64,000 nt of DNA from Parietaria judaica (GCA_954871525.1 OX940868.1:23431056-23495055), one strand, 5' to 3'; shown: positions 11,301 to 24,515, counted from the first letter of the stretch. Notes: generated by a model from the letters alone, not told the origin. Made by a program: numbers and translations.

Positions 11301-14300
11301 GTGTTATGAGCTGGGAAATCCTTTCTCCACAAGACATTCACTCACCGGACTCATTTCTTGTTATATTTAATGGGCATATGGTTGGTAAGCATAGGAATGC
11401 AGAGGTATGTGAACAATTTATATATATATATATATATATATATTTGTATAGATTTGACTATTTATGTGATGCATGAATATTTCACGCCATTATATACCTT
11501 TTAACATCATCCATGCTAAATTGCTAACCTGTAAGGACATGACATCATTCTTAAGAATAGAGTAATTCATAGTAATGCTCCCTGATTATACCGAGAGAGC
11601 AGTTGACCCCTGAGTTTCAATTTGTGGCGGCAATGCCCTTTTGCTCTTTTCGAGAAATTGCATAACCAAAAAAATTACGAAAATGTTAAACTTGTGATCA
11701 GAACATGACTTACTTGAGGGTCAGGGTATTATTGTCAACTTCATTATTTTTCTCCAAGCTTGTGGTACTTTCATTCTAGCAGCTCTTTAAGGATTGGACT
11801 CCTTGAGTGTTTCACAATTGCCACTCGATCTAGTAATAACTGATCTTGTTCGGTAGCGAATTAAGATTGACGAAACTGCTCTCGATTATGTCATGTGCTG
11901 CTCGCAAGTTTACATTTTTTTGTCATTTTTTGACGTCTAGGAGGCAATATGTTTATGTTACTTGTTGAAAGAATATGCAGTATTACTATCACAAACTAAA
12001 GTTCAGCGGGGATAACCTTGAAAATAACTATGTATATTGAATATGATGTTTTAGAATGTTATGGAAATTAAGCTTGAATAGTTATTTATTCTTCTGTTAC
12101 TTCAACAATATTTTCGCATCCTCCCAGAAATTAGCTAAAGCACTTAGGATATTGCGTAGGAGTGGGAGAATTGGAGCCTTTGTTAGTGTCTTTGTCCATG
12201 AAGACCAGGTGCCTTTTGTCTCGCCTTCCCCCCCCCCCCCCCCCCCCCCCCCCTTTTTTTTTGGATCAAATGAAAAGAATAATTTATATAAAAAAATATA
12301 ATGTCAGCGCTGTGTTTATATCGCTTCTGATGGAGGACGGGTTTGCCGGCCTCTGGTCATTGTCAAAGATGGAAAGTCGATGGTCAAAGAACACCATATG
12401 AAAGAGTTAAGGGTAAAAATTTAACTTTCAACCTTTTTTCTGGAGAAGATATCAAAATTCAATCTGATATAGTTTATCTGTTGTTTCAAGGATGGAGTTC
12501 GCACCTTTGATGATTTCTTAAGCAGTGGGTTGATTGAATATCTCGATGTCAATGAGGAGAACAACGCTTTGGTTTGTTCCTTTTTCTTTTGGAATTTTTT
12601 TAAGGTGCTATTTTGCATGAGAGTTCTGATGAATTTTGATGCTTTTTTGTCATAGATTGCTTTGTACGAAAAAGATATCATTATGGAAACAACCCATCTT
12701 GAAATAGAACCCCTCACTATCTTGGGCGTCTGCGCTGGCTTGATTCCATATCCTCATCACAATCAGTCTCCTAGAAATACATATCAGGTAATATATATAT
12801 ATATATATATATGTATAGATATTATGCTACCGTATACAAAAAAGTTGGATACGAGCACAAGAAGTTTTCAGCTCTATGTTTCTCAGCTGAACTCCGAAGT
12901 TTTCAGCTCTATGTTTCTCAACTGAATTCCTTATTTTATATCACATATTTATCACATGAAAATGAAATTAGTTGTGTCAATGACACCACAATAACTGTGT
13001 GAACTGCAGAAAGTATAAATATTTTTCCGATTAGTTTCGAAAAATTACCTTACGACATATATATGGGCTGAGGTCAATTACAGTTTGAACTCAATAAAGT
13101 AAAGTCATAAAATATCTTCCTATGATACACTAAATTATGATAAAGAATTAAAGTTAATAGCTATATTCTATTATATGCAATGCAAATTTTTAATTATTCA
13201 AGTTTTTTAAATTTCTTTATTTTATCATAATATTATTGCTCTGTTCTAATCCTGCAGTGTGCTATGGGTAAGCAAGCAATGGGAAATATTGCAAATAATC
13301 AGGCAGGTTTCCTGTCCTTTTAGTCTTATAAGTAATTCATGGCGATAAATCTGCCCTTCATGGCCTTGCATTGTAAATTTATTTTATCAATATAATCGAC
13401 ATTTCTTAAAAAAAAAAAAAATCTGCCCTTCATCTGTTTTTCTCACTGGACATCTTTTTCACTTGTTATGATGGTTCGATAATTTGTTCATAAGTAAAGC
13501 TCTTAGAGTTTGTTGAACAGTTGCAGGAAAGAATATTCACATGATCAATTAAAGTTTGAGGTGATTTTCACTAAAGTACTGGGTGTTAACGATCACTGCA
13601 ATAAAATATAGATTATATTCCTAATAAGAGGCTTTTGAGGTAGACAATTGTGTATTGAACGAAGACATAAATTCTCAGTTCTCTTACGCTAAAAAAACCA
13701 CCAAATACAGGGAATAATATAGGAGAGTTGACTGCAATATGTTTGCTACAACTACAACTCTTAGTCACCCTCTCTCCAATTACTGAATATCGGCCTATAA
13801 CTTATATACAAATGCCTTAACACGTACTTAATCGTGAATTTTTGTTTGCTAATGCCAAAATAATAAACCCTTAGAAATAAATAATATTAGTAGAAGGTTT
13901 TTAAACGGTGTACATTTGCCCACCTTACCTAATGGTGATCTACCAACACTATGATCTTCTACGTTAGTAATTGATTTAGACATTTAGACATTTAGTCATA
14001 CATGCTCTTGGACAAAGAATGTTCTCTCTTTAAGTTGATAGATTCATATTCACTCTAACACAAGCTGTGCTATCGTAATTTGCAGCTCTGTCGAATGGAC
14101 AATTTGCTTTACCTATTAGTTTACCCACAAAGACCATTGTTGACCACAAGGACAATAGAGCTGGTTCGTTTGCTCTTCTTCTTAGTTTCCTTTAAAAATT
14201 TGAAAGTGATGTAATGATTCCATATTGGTTAAGAGTAAAATTAGTTGGTAGTTGATAAAGTGGGCTCCCTTTCCATATCAGTGGGATTTTAGAGATACAT

Positions 14301-17300
14301 AGCAGAAATGAATATATATCAATTGGTATCAGATTAAAACCCCACGCTCAACCCACATTGCAAGATGGCTGACTTGAAAAAGGCTAGCGGGCTCGGCTAG
14401 ATGTGTCAATGGGCCGCTAAACTTGGCCCACAATTTTTTAAGTTGCACTTGTGGGCTATGAGTTGACCCACTCGATGTGTGGATATTGGTGTTGCAAATG
14501 TGACGGGGCATTATGATCCCACAGGGATTTGGAATGAGAAATAGTAAATTAATGATGTCTCTCCCTTATCACGAGATTATAAACCTGTTGAATTTCAGGT
14601 TGGCTATGATAAGCTTGGAGCAGGACAGAATGCAACTGTTGCTGTGATGAGTTACAGTGGCTACGATATAGAGGACGCTATAGTCATGAACAAGTCCTCT
14701 CTTGATCGTGGTTTTGGTCGTTGTATTGTCATGAAACGGTTCTCACCTTTCTTAAAGGCTCCAATTTATTTAGTATTTTTCTTGAACTAACGCTAAGATA
14801 TTATACACAAAACCTTAGATTTATTGTTTGCTTATATCAACACTCTTTCTTTACAGGGTCTCTGCAATTAATCAAAAGCATAAAAATAACACACAAGACA
14901 GAATAATCAAACCTGACCGAGAAGGACATGATGCAGAAAGGATGCAGGTACATGTTTAGAACGTGTAGTTGTGGGAAATCCGATTTTTGTTTGATTTTAT
15001 CATATTTGAATTTAGTCCTTGTATTATAATGTTTGAATTTATTTTATACTGAGTTATGTTATAAATTAGTAGCTGCAACTTGATTGTCAATCCCGGTATA
15101 TTTGAAACTAGTATTAGTCACTTTTATTCTTAGAATTAAATCAGTCTCCAAGATTTAGTATAATCAGAGATTATATTCTGTTTACCACCATAGATATTAC
15201 GTTCCAAAAATGTCATCCCCTCTTTTTTACGATACGAGCTAGAATCATGTACAATTTTGGTTTCTTTCTGCAGAGCGAGTGAATGAATTTTCACATTATA
15301 ATAATATTAGAATGGAAAAGTTTATTTACAGCAAATATTTATTCTAATTTAGCCATCTTATTTTTATTTATTTTTTGCCAGTGACAAAGAAGTTTTAGTA
15401 GGTTTTATTTGTTTGTGTAATTAAAACTTCTTCGTTTCCCTAAATTGTAGGACCTTGTCGCAAGTTTTGATGCTGTGTTCATGTTTAAACTCGTTCTAAC
15501 CAGGTTCTTGATGACGACGGACTTGCTGCGCCAGGAGCTACCATTAAACCAAATGACATATATATCAACAAACAAACACCTAAAAATACAGTGGATAATC
15601 GTGCTGGATCAAGTGACATGTCAGCTACACGCTTTTTGCACTCTTTACCATATATATGTGTATTTATATTTTGCGTAGTTTTAATTACAGTATGTCGTGA
15701 TATGTTTATGCAGTGAATATAGGAATGCTTATCAAACATATAAAGGCCCTGAAGGAGAGTCTTGTGTTGTAGATAAAGTGGCTCTTTTTTCTGACAGAAA
15801 CAACAATTTGTGTGTGAAATTTTTAATACGTCATACTCGTAGGCCAGAGGTAATAAGAGTTTGGATTTGCGCAATCCATTTACTTACCGACTTTCTTATT
15901 ATGCCCTTATATTTGAAAATTAAATTTTTGTTTGCTTATGTTAGGTGGGTGACAAATTTAGTAGTAGACATGGGCAGAAAGGCGTTATTGGCACCATCGT
16001 CCAGCAGGAAGACTTTCCGTTTAGCGAAAGAGGCATTTGCCCTGATCTGATCATGAACCCTCATGGGTTTCCAAGGTGATTATTCATGCTATTAGAAATA
16101 TCTTTAATTACTAAGTGTTTGATTCACGTGCATAATGCAGCTATAAGGAGGTGTTTGGTTACGTGTTTTTATTATATTTTTTATTTATAATTTTCTCATA
16201 CTGTTTTATAAATATTATCTAAGAAGGCGATTGGTTTGGTTTTTTGAAAAGAGAAAAGGAGAATTGAGTTTGGTGAAGTTTTAGGTTAGGGAGACTGCAT
16301 GTGGAGAGAGGGAGACTGAATGAATAGAGAGAATATTTAACAATCATAAAACATCTGAGGTTTTGTTTGTCTGTAAAATTTATTAACTCTACAAAAATTT
16401 CCCAAAAGAAAATATTGTTCTCATAAAAGCTACCAAACAGGTCATGGTTGTATCTATTTGGTTTCTATTTCCTTCACTCCACTACATTTGACATCAAACT
16501 CTTGCATTGTAAAAACCAGCTAATGGAAATTTTTAGTATAAAATCATGGAAAACATTGGGACAAATATACACATCAAGGGTGTCAGTCTTTCAACGCGGT
16601 GAGAGGCCACATAGGGACAAAATTACACGGGATATCCAAGAATATGTGCCTTTTCATAAATAATATATATTTTTTAATTTCATTGGTATTGTGTCGAATT
16701 TTCAATGCCGTGGTTAATGAACTTACTTAAGAGTAACATTTTCTTTCAAATTATCTTCATCTTCCAAGCACCAGAAGCAAAAATGTACATATTTTATTTC
16801 TCTTTGTTTTTCTAAAATTTGTTTTTTCTTTATTTTTTTGTCACTAAAACTAAGTTCCAAAACAGCATAAGTGATAATTTTTTTTTGTTATAACCAGTCG
16901 AATGACAGTTGGGAAGATGATTGAGCTTCTTGGCGGCAAAGCTGGGGTTTCATGTGGCCGGTTTCACTACGGTAGCGCCTTTGGAGAACCAAGTGGTCAT
17001 GCAGACAAAGTGGAGGATATAAGGTACTTTGAAATAATGTTATGTTTAATTATTTTATATCGGTGTATCTAATGTACTGATATATTGGGGTTACAAGGAG
17101 TATATTTTAAGGGTGAAACCAAGACTGGGGGCTGGTTTTTTTTTTTCTCTCTTTTTCTTTCCTCCCTGGTTCTTGCTTTTAAACAAAATCACTAGGCTTT
17201 GATTTTGTTGGCCCGGTCATGCTTCCTATTTTTTTGATAAAAAACCCAGTTTTCTGGCCAAAGCCAGGCTTAGGGGCCAAAATTTTCACCCTTTCTGTAA

Positions 17301-19125
17301 TCTAATAATATAATATAGAAAATATCCAAAAGCCTTACTTCGCATGTATATATTATCCCTTTCTATACAACCTATTCCAATTTTTCACTTTTCTGTGACC
17401 AGTAAAACGCTTGTGGAGAAAGGATTTAGCTACAGCGGAAAGGATTTCCTCTATTCAGGTTCGTCATTAACTTCAAGCTAGTTAAATTATTTTACTTGTG
17501 GGAATTAAATTTTGTCAAGGTGAAAAATGCAATAGAAGAGTAAAAGGCATATGATATTTATTTGATCAATCGTCCAATGCATTCAAATTAGACGCTCTAT
17601 TTTTTTTTTCGAATTACTCCCATCATTTCGTGACGTGTCACGTGCTCTAGGTGAATTTTAGATGCATGGATAATCATGTGCTTTTATTTCATCGTTAATA
17701 TTTTGATGATTAAATTCAATATTACTACTCTTTAAAACTTGAACAATACTTTCTATCATTAAATCTCAGTTTAGCTTCCTTAATTTCACAATAAACCTGG
17801 AAAAACCAATAATGGTATTTTAGATTTTAGATTTTTTATTTTTATTTTTTATGTTTGTCATGCCCGTAAATGTATTTTTCTCTGCCAGGCATTACTGGGA
17901 GCCCCCTGCAGGCTTACATTTTCATGGGACCAATTTACTATCAGAAGCTAAAGCATATGGTGAGATAATTGTATTTTCATTTGGCAATTAACATTTGGTG
18001 AAATATTAATAATTTCATTTTGCTTTATGATCTTATGCTTGGTTATGAAGTGTTAATTTCTGATTGGGAATAAGGTTTATAGGGCCTATATATTTTGTTT
18101 AAAATTCATATCTAAGTACATTTTAAAAAAAAAACAAACTTGTAATGCTATTATTATATCCTGCAATTTATGCATTTATATAAATAGTGTTATTTACCAT
18201 CTTTTTTATGCTTAGGTTTTAGATAAAATGCACGCGCGTGGAAACGGTCCTCGGGTCATGCTGACAAGACAACCCACTGAGGGGAAAGCTCGGAATGGAG
18301 GTTATTTTTACAAATGTTTCCTCTATTTTGCGCAATAATTATATTTTGGGCTTAACATTTATTCTATTTCATATGCTTATTTCATAGGTCTACGAGTGGG
18401 AGAAATGGAACGTGATTGTTTGATTGCGTATGGAGCAAGTATGCTTATTTATGAGCGCTTAATGATTTCCAGTGATCCTTTTGAAATCCAGGTATGAGCT
18501 AACAAATCTTTTGACTTTGCCGCATGTACTTGAATTTTATTTGAAATTAAACATTTTCATAAACTTATTAATAGATGTTAATTATTTGAACATTTCAAGC
18601 TTAGAATATTGGATTTTGAGATAATTTATCTAACATATAAGAAAATTATAAATATAAAATATATCTAATATAAGCTCTTGATTAACTAATTGCCTTTTTT
18701 TTTGCCGAGCTAATTATCTGATCATTTTAGATGCTTGCATATCGTTCGATTTGTGAACTTAATGCTAATTTATGTAATCGAATACTTGATGTTTCACTCG
18801 ATAAACAGGTTTGCCGAAAATGTGGGTTGTTGGGATACTACAATCATAAGCTTAAAACGGGTATTTGCTCGTCATGCAAGAACGGCGATAACATTTCGAC
18901 GATGAAACTTCCTTATGCGTGCAAGCTTTTGATTCAGGTCACTCTCGTTAATCTTAATCTTGTTCAATCTGCATTTTCACTTGTTTCCTCCAAAATATTT
19001 GCATCATTCTTTTATTTACTAATCTTTCTTCGAATTCGGGGTTGACATAATACGTCTTTAATGTGTTTCTCCAGGAACTTCAATCGATGAATGTAGTTCC
19101 TCGTCTGAAGCTAGCCGAGGCATGA
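5349..19125 (+). CDS. NRPC2: DNA-directed RNA polymerase III subunit 2 (RPC2)
   Basis: Second-largest, catalytic-half subunit of nuclear Pol III, which makes tRNA, 5S and other small RNAs. I could splice 38 exons (3,477 nt, 1,158 aa, close to the about 1,160 aa of plant RPC2): 5349-5374, 5424-5526, 5613-5734, 5886-5978, 6274-6373, 6458-6548, 6638-6690, 7266-7330, 8005-8113, 8213-8323, 8558-8617, 8926-8964, 9066-9116, 9231-9329, 9792-9851, 9937-10026, 10434-10535, 10821-10931, 11030-11146, 11288-11404, 12128-12208, 12308-12412, 12491-12571, 12656-12787, 13258-13302, 14086-14163, 14599-14738, 14857-14947, 15504-15619, 15714-15849, 15945-16075, 16898-17023, 17403-17458, 17889-17959, 18216-18300, 18388-18491, 18809-18937, 19075-19125. 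Landmarks are [71 protein letters not shown] and the C-terminal zinc site CRKC...CSSC. Intron 25 starts with GC. Exon 1 is tentative: its intron would be only 49 bp, although the phase fits. No frame damage was found. Confidence 0.95.
6031..6254. repeat. Direct tandem duplication in NRPC2 intron 4
   Basis: A block containing 'actgagatgaaaatttgat' and 'ttcttcttttgcactaaa' occurs twice about 120 bp apart (near 6068 and 6187), with a few substitutions. It is non-coding and lies just before exon 5. Confidence 0.8.
12228..12262 (+). repeat. Poly-C (26) followed by poly-T (9) in NRPC2 intron 21
   Basis: Twenty-six consecutive C and then nine T lie within an intron of only 99 bp (12209-12307). The pure C run is unusual in AT-rich plant DNA. 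Its length may be unstable or mis-sequenced. Confidence 0.9.
16147..16442. mobile_element. Putative MITE in NRPC2 intron 31
   Basis: The segment begins 'ggaggtgtttggttacg' and ends 'aagctaccaaacaggtc', giving short inverted ends around GTTTGGTT/ACCAAAC typical of plant hAT or Tourist-like MITEs. It lies wholly in an intron of about 820 bp. I could not settle a target duplication. Confidence 0.45.
17111..17292. mobile_element. Small foldback element in NRPC2 intron 32
   Basis: The ends 'aagggtgaaa' and 'ttttcaccctt' are inverted copies. Inside, 'actgggggctgg' and 'ggccaaagccaggctta' also show weak inverted matching. About 180 bp with no coding capacity; the family is undetermined. Confidence 0.45.
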
Positions 19126-20217
19126 CCATTTAGCTTCGGGTGTGGAGCTATGGAGTTTTGTTTTTTATTTATTATGAGCATTTTTTCCCCGGAAAAGTAT
19201 CATTTTCTCAAGTTTTGTTTCTTAGGAGACGTGATTTTTAAATTACAAATGTACAGTTTTGTTGATAACATTTGCATACATTAATGTAGTGATGTTAGAT
19301 GATACATACATAAAAAAGATTGATGTCTAGAAATAAATTATAATTCATGAAAAAATAAAATATAAATTGATACGTTAGTTTTTAATCATAAACAAGTAAT
19401 TAACTAAATGATTTACTTATTTATTTGAATATGGGACAAAATACCTCCATAAGTTGTGTTTTAAATTAGAACAAGGCCATATGTTCTTCCTTACATAAGA
19501 AAAATAAAAATCTTAATATTTTGATTTTATTTTGCTACAATCACTTGTAAATTCTTTCTTTTAATATATATAGATGAAACAAGTTTAATAACATATGTTA
19601 TAATTACTAGTAAGCCCTAATACAGCCAAAAACCGCTTAAAATCAAAGTTATTAACTTTCTTGGTCCTTTTTTTTTTCACTGCGAATTTAGTTTTACCGT
19701 TCTATATAAATAACAGGAACGACATTTTTTTATATTAGTTTAAATTTGGCTCAGTTCTAAAATTGGCATAAATAACTCATCCATTCCTCTATGATAGTGG
19801 TGTAGATTTTCTCTCTGACATTCAATTATGATATTTATATTTTGTTATTAAAAATTATACAAATATTTGAATGTTATTATTCAGTGAAATAACAATTACA
19901 TAATATCAAACACTAAATTTACAAAATTATACAAATATTTGAAAGTTATTATTCCCCAAAACACACTGTATTTGAAACTTATTCTTGCAAACACTTTAAT
20001 TAAAATATTAGGGTTATTTACGACATATGTTCTTAAAGTCTTACAATGTAGCTATCGTCAGCTACCTAATATCCGTAACAAAACGTTAACTTCAGTCACG
20101 TGTCAAGCTTTTAATGAACACATACCATCATTTATAGATAGCATAAGTACTTAAATATTATCTTTTATTTGCGGCATGAATACCTTTTTTTCTTTTTTCT
20201 TTCTCCACATGCATACA
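19126..20217. other. 3' flank of NRPC2; AT-rich spacer
   Basis: It begins with the NRPC2 3' UTR. A phrase 'aattatacaaatatttgaa' followed by 'gttattatt' occurs twice (near 19854 and 19926), which suggests a local duplication or decayed repeat. No gene is recognised. Confidence 0.5.
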
Positions 20218-20397
20218 AATAGTATAGGGTAAACTGCGGCTAAAATACCCAATGTTTCATTTTTTGTTAATTATGTACCCAAAGTTTTTTTTGGTGGCTA
20301 TAATACCCAAAGTTTATTATGTTAAAGCCAAACGTACTCACCGTTAAATCTCCGTTATTTCGCCCGCGGCTAAAATACCCAATGTTTCATTTTTTTA

Positions 20398-21573
20398 GGG
20401 TTAATTGCGGCAAAAATACCAGACCTTTGGTCAAATTCTCTGCTGTGTATACAACCTCCGTAAATGGCGGCAAAAGTACCCAAACTTTGCATTTGGGAGT
20501 TGACCGAAAAAATTCACCTATGTGGCAATCACCCTTTGCCATGTGGCATGCCACATGGCACTTGGCCGCCACGTGGCATGCCACGTAATTATTTTTTTAA
20601 ATATTTTTTCTAAAAAAATATTTTTTTTTTAAAAGAAAAATTTTAACAAATTTTTTTTTTAATAAAAATATTTTTCAGATAATAACAAATAATGAATATT
20701 TAAATATAAATATTTATTATTGGTTATAATTATTTATTTTTAAAAAAGTGGGTAGAACGAAATAAAAACCACCGCTCACGGTTCACTTGAACTCCGTTTT
20801 CGATCCGGTTCACGCGTCGAATAAAATTGTTTAATAATAATAATAATAACTAATAAACACATCAAAATTGTTTAAAAAGTCAAGACATAATTAAATACAC
20901 ACCACTTATTGAAAAACAAAAAATAGTAGTCATATTTATATTTAACAAAAAATTATGTTTATTTGTTTGCATGATACTTTTTGTGTGTTTGTATTTTATA
21001 TAAATAATAATTGTTTAATATGTTTTTTTATTTATGTATTATTCTTGTTTTGAAAATTGTCGTTAAATAATCATATAATTATTATTGATTATTTTTACTA
21101 AACATATTAAGCGATTTTATTTCACCCGTGAACTGGATCGAAGGCGGAGCTTGAGTGAACCGTGAACGGTGATTTTTTTCTTTATTTATTTTGTTTGATC
21201 CACTTTTCTAAAATGAATAATTATATTTAATAAAAAAACTAATAATGAATATTTAAATTTAAATACTCATAATTGGTTATTATGGAAAAATAATTTTATT
21301 TTTAAAAAAAAATTAAAAAGTTTTTTTAAAAAAATATTTTTTTAAAAAAATATTTTTTTTAAAAAATTATTTAAAAAAATAATTACGTGGCATGCCACGT
21401 GGCGGCCAAGTGCCATGTGGCATGCCACGTGGCAAAGGGTGATTGCCACATAGGTGAATTTTTTCGGTCAACTCCCAAATGCAAAGTTTGGGTACTTTTG
21501 CCGCCATTTACGGAGGTTGTATACACAGCAGAGAATTTGACCAAAGGTTGGGTATTTTTGCCGCAATTAACCC
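20398..21573. mobile_element. Nested foldback (MULE-like) element inside the 20227-22604 element
   Basis: The arms of about 200 bp are nearly perfect inverted repeats. The left arm starts GGGTTAATTGCGGCAAAAAT and the right arm ends attttt-gccgcaattaaccc. Both contain 'gcggcaaaagtacccaaac', 'gggagttgaccgaaaaaatt' and two 'gtggcatgccac' palindromes. Weaker inverted similarity continues inside ('ccgctcacggttcacttgaa' near 20772 against 'agtgaaccgtgaacggtga' near 21150), so most of the 1.2 kb can fold on itself. It splits an outer-arm copy within a T-run; the target duplication is T-rich (about attttttta) and blurred. No coding capacity. Confidence 0.85.
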
Positions 21574-22162
21574 TTTTTTTTTAATTATGTACCCAAAGTT
21601 TTTTTTTGGTGGCTATAATACCCAAAGTTTATTCTGTTAACGCCAAACATACCCACCGTTAAATTTTTGTTATTTTGCCCGCGTGGCATATATTTTTTTT
21701 AATAGGGTTTAGGGTTTAATAGACAATTTATAATATCGTTTATAAATATTTATAAAAATAATATTTATATACACATTTTATAGATTGTGTAATATATAAT
21801 ATATCTAGCATAATGTTATTTTGTATTTTATAATTTTATTTCATTCTATTAATTATGAACATTTACTTATTTTATTATATTTTTTACACGTTTTATCATA
21901 TAGTTGTAATTTAATTTTACATGTTACATTTTATAAATGATATAATTTATAAATTTTACATATAAATTATCTACTTATTATATTATTTAAAAATATAATA
22001 TTACTTTATTCACTTTAATATGGATAATTTATATTTAATTAAATTTTATGACACTTTAACATGTCACAATTTTAAGTCTAACTATATGTTAAATGTAACA
22101 TTTTTGCATGTTACAATATATGTACACTTGTTTTATAAAAAAAATTAAATGTCGATTACCAT

Positions 22163-22240
22163 AGCAGGAGATGAAGGTGGACGGGTGGCTCAGTGTGTCT
22201 GCGGGTTCAAGGAGGGTGTGTGATCGAAACCCCTGTACGC
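22163..22240 (+). other. Possible tRNA-derived SINE fragment
   Basis: The sequence has a Pol III A-box-like 'ggtggctcagtg' and, about 30 bp on, a B-box-like 'gtgatcgaaaccc', with spacing like a plant tRNA-derived SINE head. There is no foldable tRNA cloverleaf. It sits in the interior of the outer MULE. Confidence 0.3.
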
Positions 22241-22613
22241 TTTTATTTTGTGTCTCAGTGAGAGAGAGAGTGTGGGCCCTGTAATATATATATATATATA
22301 TATGCCAAGCGGGCAAAATAACGGAAATTTAACGATGGGTACGTTTGGCGTTAACGGAATAAACTTTGGGTATTATAGCCACACAAAAAAAAAACTTTGG
22401 GTGCATAATTTAAAAAATGAAACATTGGGTATTTTAGCCGCAGTTTACCCTTATAATATATGCCACGCGGGCGAAATAACGGAGATTTAACGGTGGGTAC
22501 GTTTGGCGTTAACGGAATAAACTTTGGGTATTATAGCCACAAAAAAAAACTTTGGGTATATAATTAAAAAAATGAAACATTGGGTATTTTAGCGCAGTTT
22601 ACCCAATAGTATA

Positions 22614-24310
22614 TTACTAGCACGGTTGAAGTACCAAAAAATAAAATTAGCATTAAAAATATCAATTTTTTGGACAAGTACCATTTTAGAGTCTCACGTA
22701 TATATATATATATATATATATATAATTATATATATTATATGTATGATGTATACACAGACATGGGACCTATTTAATTCTATCAGACACATATCACATGCTA
22801 AGTTATATCAGAAATTAAAAAGTGAAGAAAAATTGTTCACATGTATTGGTTTACATGATTTTACTACGTACGTAAAACATTACACCTATAAACCTAAATA
22901 TGAACAGGTTGGACCACTCTGCTATGATATTTACTGCTGAAGAAAATCAATAAGGATTGGAACTCAAAAGTCAAAAAGATCGCTTAGGGTTTTACACTTT
23001 TACTTAAGGAAATATCAACAGATTTACTCATGTAGTAGCCAATGATCTAGGCGCGTAGAGAGACTCAAATATTATTAATAAATGGTAAAATTTAAAATAA
23101 AATTATGTGAAATAACATACGTATCTATATTAATGTATTTAAATAAAAATGAAATAGAATAACTATTTTATTGAATTTAAATACCACAAAAACTTAAAAC
23201 TTGAATATGTTTTAAAGAGAGAGATAGTGATAGTACGTTCTTCCAAATAGCAAAAGAACAAAATAAGGTAAAGAAGAAGAGGATAAGAAGAGCGTGAATG
23301 AGAACAAAGACCATCCTTTTAATTTACTGTCTCATTTTGTTTCTTTACTTCTTTTTCTTGCAGCCTTTGATACAAAAAACGACACAAGAGTGTGACTTGA
23401 AAATTAAAGCAAGAACATATTTGCACTATTCAACATATAAATATAGATGGATTTGATGAATTATATGAGTTAATGAGGCCACTGCTTTGGATGCCAGAGC
23501 TAGCTAAGCTAACTGTGTGAGACTTTACACGAAAAACAATGGAGTCTTAACTTTAAAGTCTCTGCTTTTTGGATTTTTGCTTTCATGATTGCATGCAGTC
23601 TCGTCTGTGACAAAAGCTCACAATTCATTTCTCCAATGTGTTTGTATCATCATTTCAGTTTCATTCTATTATGCCCATAATCATAATATGACTCTATATT
23701 ATAGCCCTATCGCTTCTTCGAGTTATAATTATCTATGAACAGTAGGGTTAATAGTGGTAATAAATACTCAATTTTTTATCGACAGGATACTCGCACTCAA
23801 TTTACGAAAATAGACTGAAAGAGATGTCCAAGATGTCCACAATGATCAACGGAGGTTGTTTTTCTCACAATTTCAAACGTTGGGTGCATGTCACTACCGT
23901 CGACTAAAGATTGAGTATTATTATCAATATTGAGCTGTAACTTGTTAATAATTTTTTATACTAAAATCCATATAATGATAGTTTCACTACTTCTAAACAA
24001 ATAGCATTTTAGAAGAGAAAAAATGTATGGGAGAATTTATATAATGCATTTGCCTTTCTATAAAATCGAAGCATTAATATATAGAAGATGTTGATTATAT
24101 ATATACGTGTACGTACTATAATAGCAGATCTAAAGAAGAAAAAAAATGAAGTTGGCAAAAGTAATTTCAAACAAAGAGGATATTGCATGGCATAAGCTAG
24201 TACTTCTAGATTTCTAATTACTAGGGTTAGAGTTAACTATAATTGTATCTGAAATTTACACAATCAAGAATAAATTATTGATTGATTGAATGGTCCTATA
24301 CATCAAAACA
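22614..24310. other. AT-rich spacer; no gene seen
   Basis: Contains a (TA)n tract near 22699-22724 and scattered AT-rich DNA. Its right part may be distal downstream sequence of the minus-strand CLE gene. I see no coding pattern. Confidence 0.5.
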
Positions 24311-24319
24311 ATGATTCGA

Positions 24320-24515
24320 GCGGCAGGAGTTTCGGAAGCATGCCGTTGGGTCTCGAGAGATTGTAACAGGGAATGCTCTTGTTGCAAGAGCTCGGTTTTC
24401 TACTTTGTCTGCGGATTTTTGGTGTTTTAGCTTGTCCGGAATGGCTTGTAAACCTTAGTAGGGATCTCAATCCCTCAGTTTAATATAAAATGGTTCTTGT
24501 TTACCTAGACAAAAA
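24320..24515 (+). other. Possible LINE 3' remnant
   Basis: A GC-richer stretch with a short frame (GNALVARARFSTLSADF) is followed by 'gggatctcaatccctcag' and 'tttaatataaaatgg'. That layout, the end of an RNase H-like frame and then a short 3' UTR with an AATATAAA-type signal, resembles plant L1 LINE tails. No poly-A tail or target duplication was identified, so this is weak. Confidence 0.25.

Larger units (their letters stand above)
20227..22604. mobile_element. Non-autonomous MULE with tandemly duplicated terminal arms and exact 9-bp TSD
   Basis: The 9-bp sequence aatagtata flanks the element on both sides (20218-20226 and 22605-22613), the size made by Mutator-like transposases. The ends are GGGTAAACTGCGG and its inverted copy CGCAGTTTACCC. 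Each terminus holds two copies of an arm of about 140 bp with the order 'gcggctaaaataccc', 'gtacccaaag', 'ggctataatacccaaag' and 'aacg..accgttaaat'. On the right, an internal copy ends cagtttaccc near 22449 and the outer copy follows. A second foldback element (20398-21573) is inserted in the left arm. No transposase reading frame is present, so movement needed help from elsewhere. Confidence 0.9.

Noticed and set aside
22163..22240. Functional tRNA gene
   Set aside because: A- and B-box-like words only; no acceptor, anticodon or D/T stem pairing that closes a cloverleaf.
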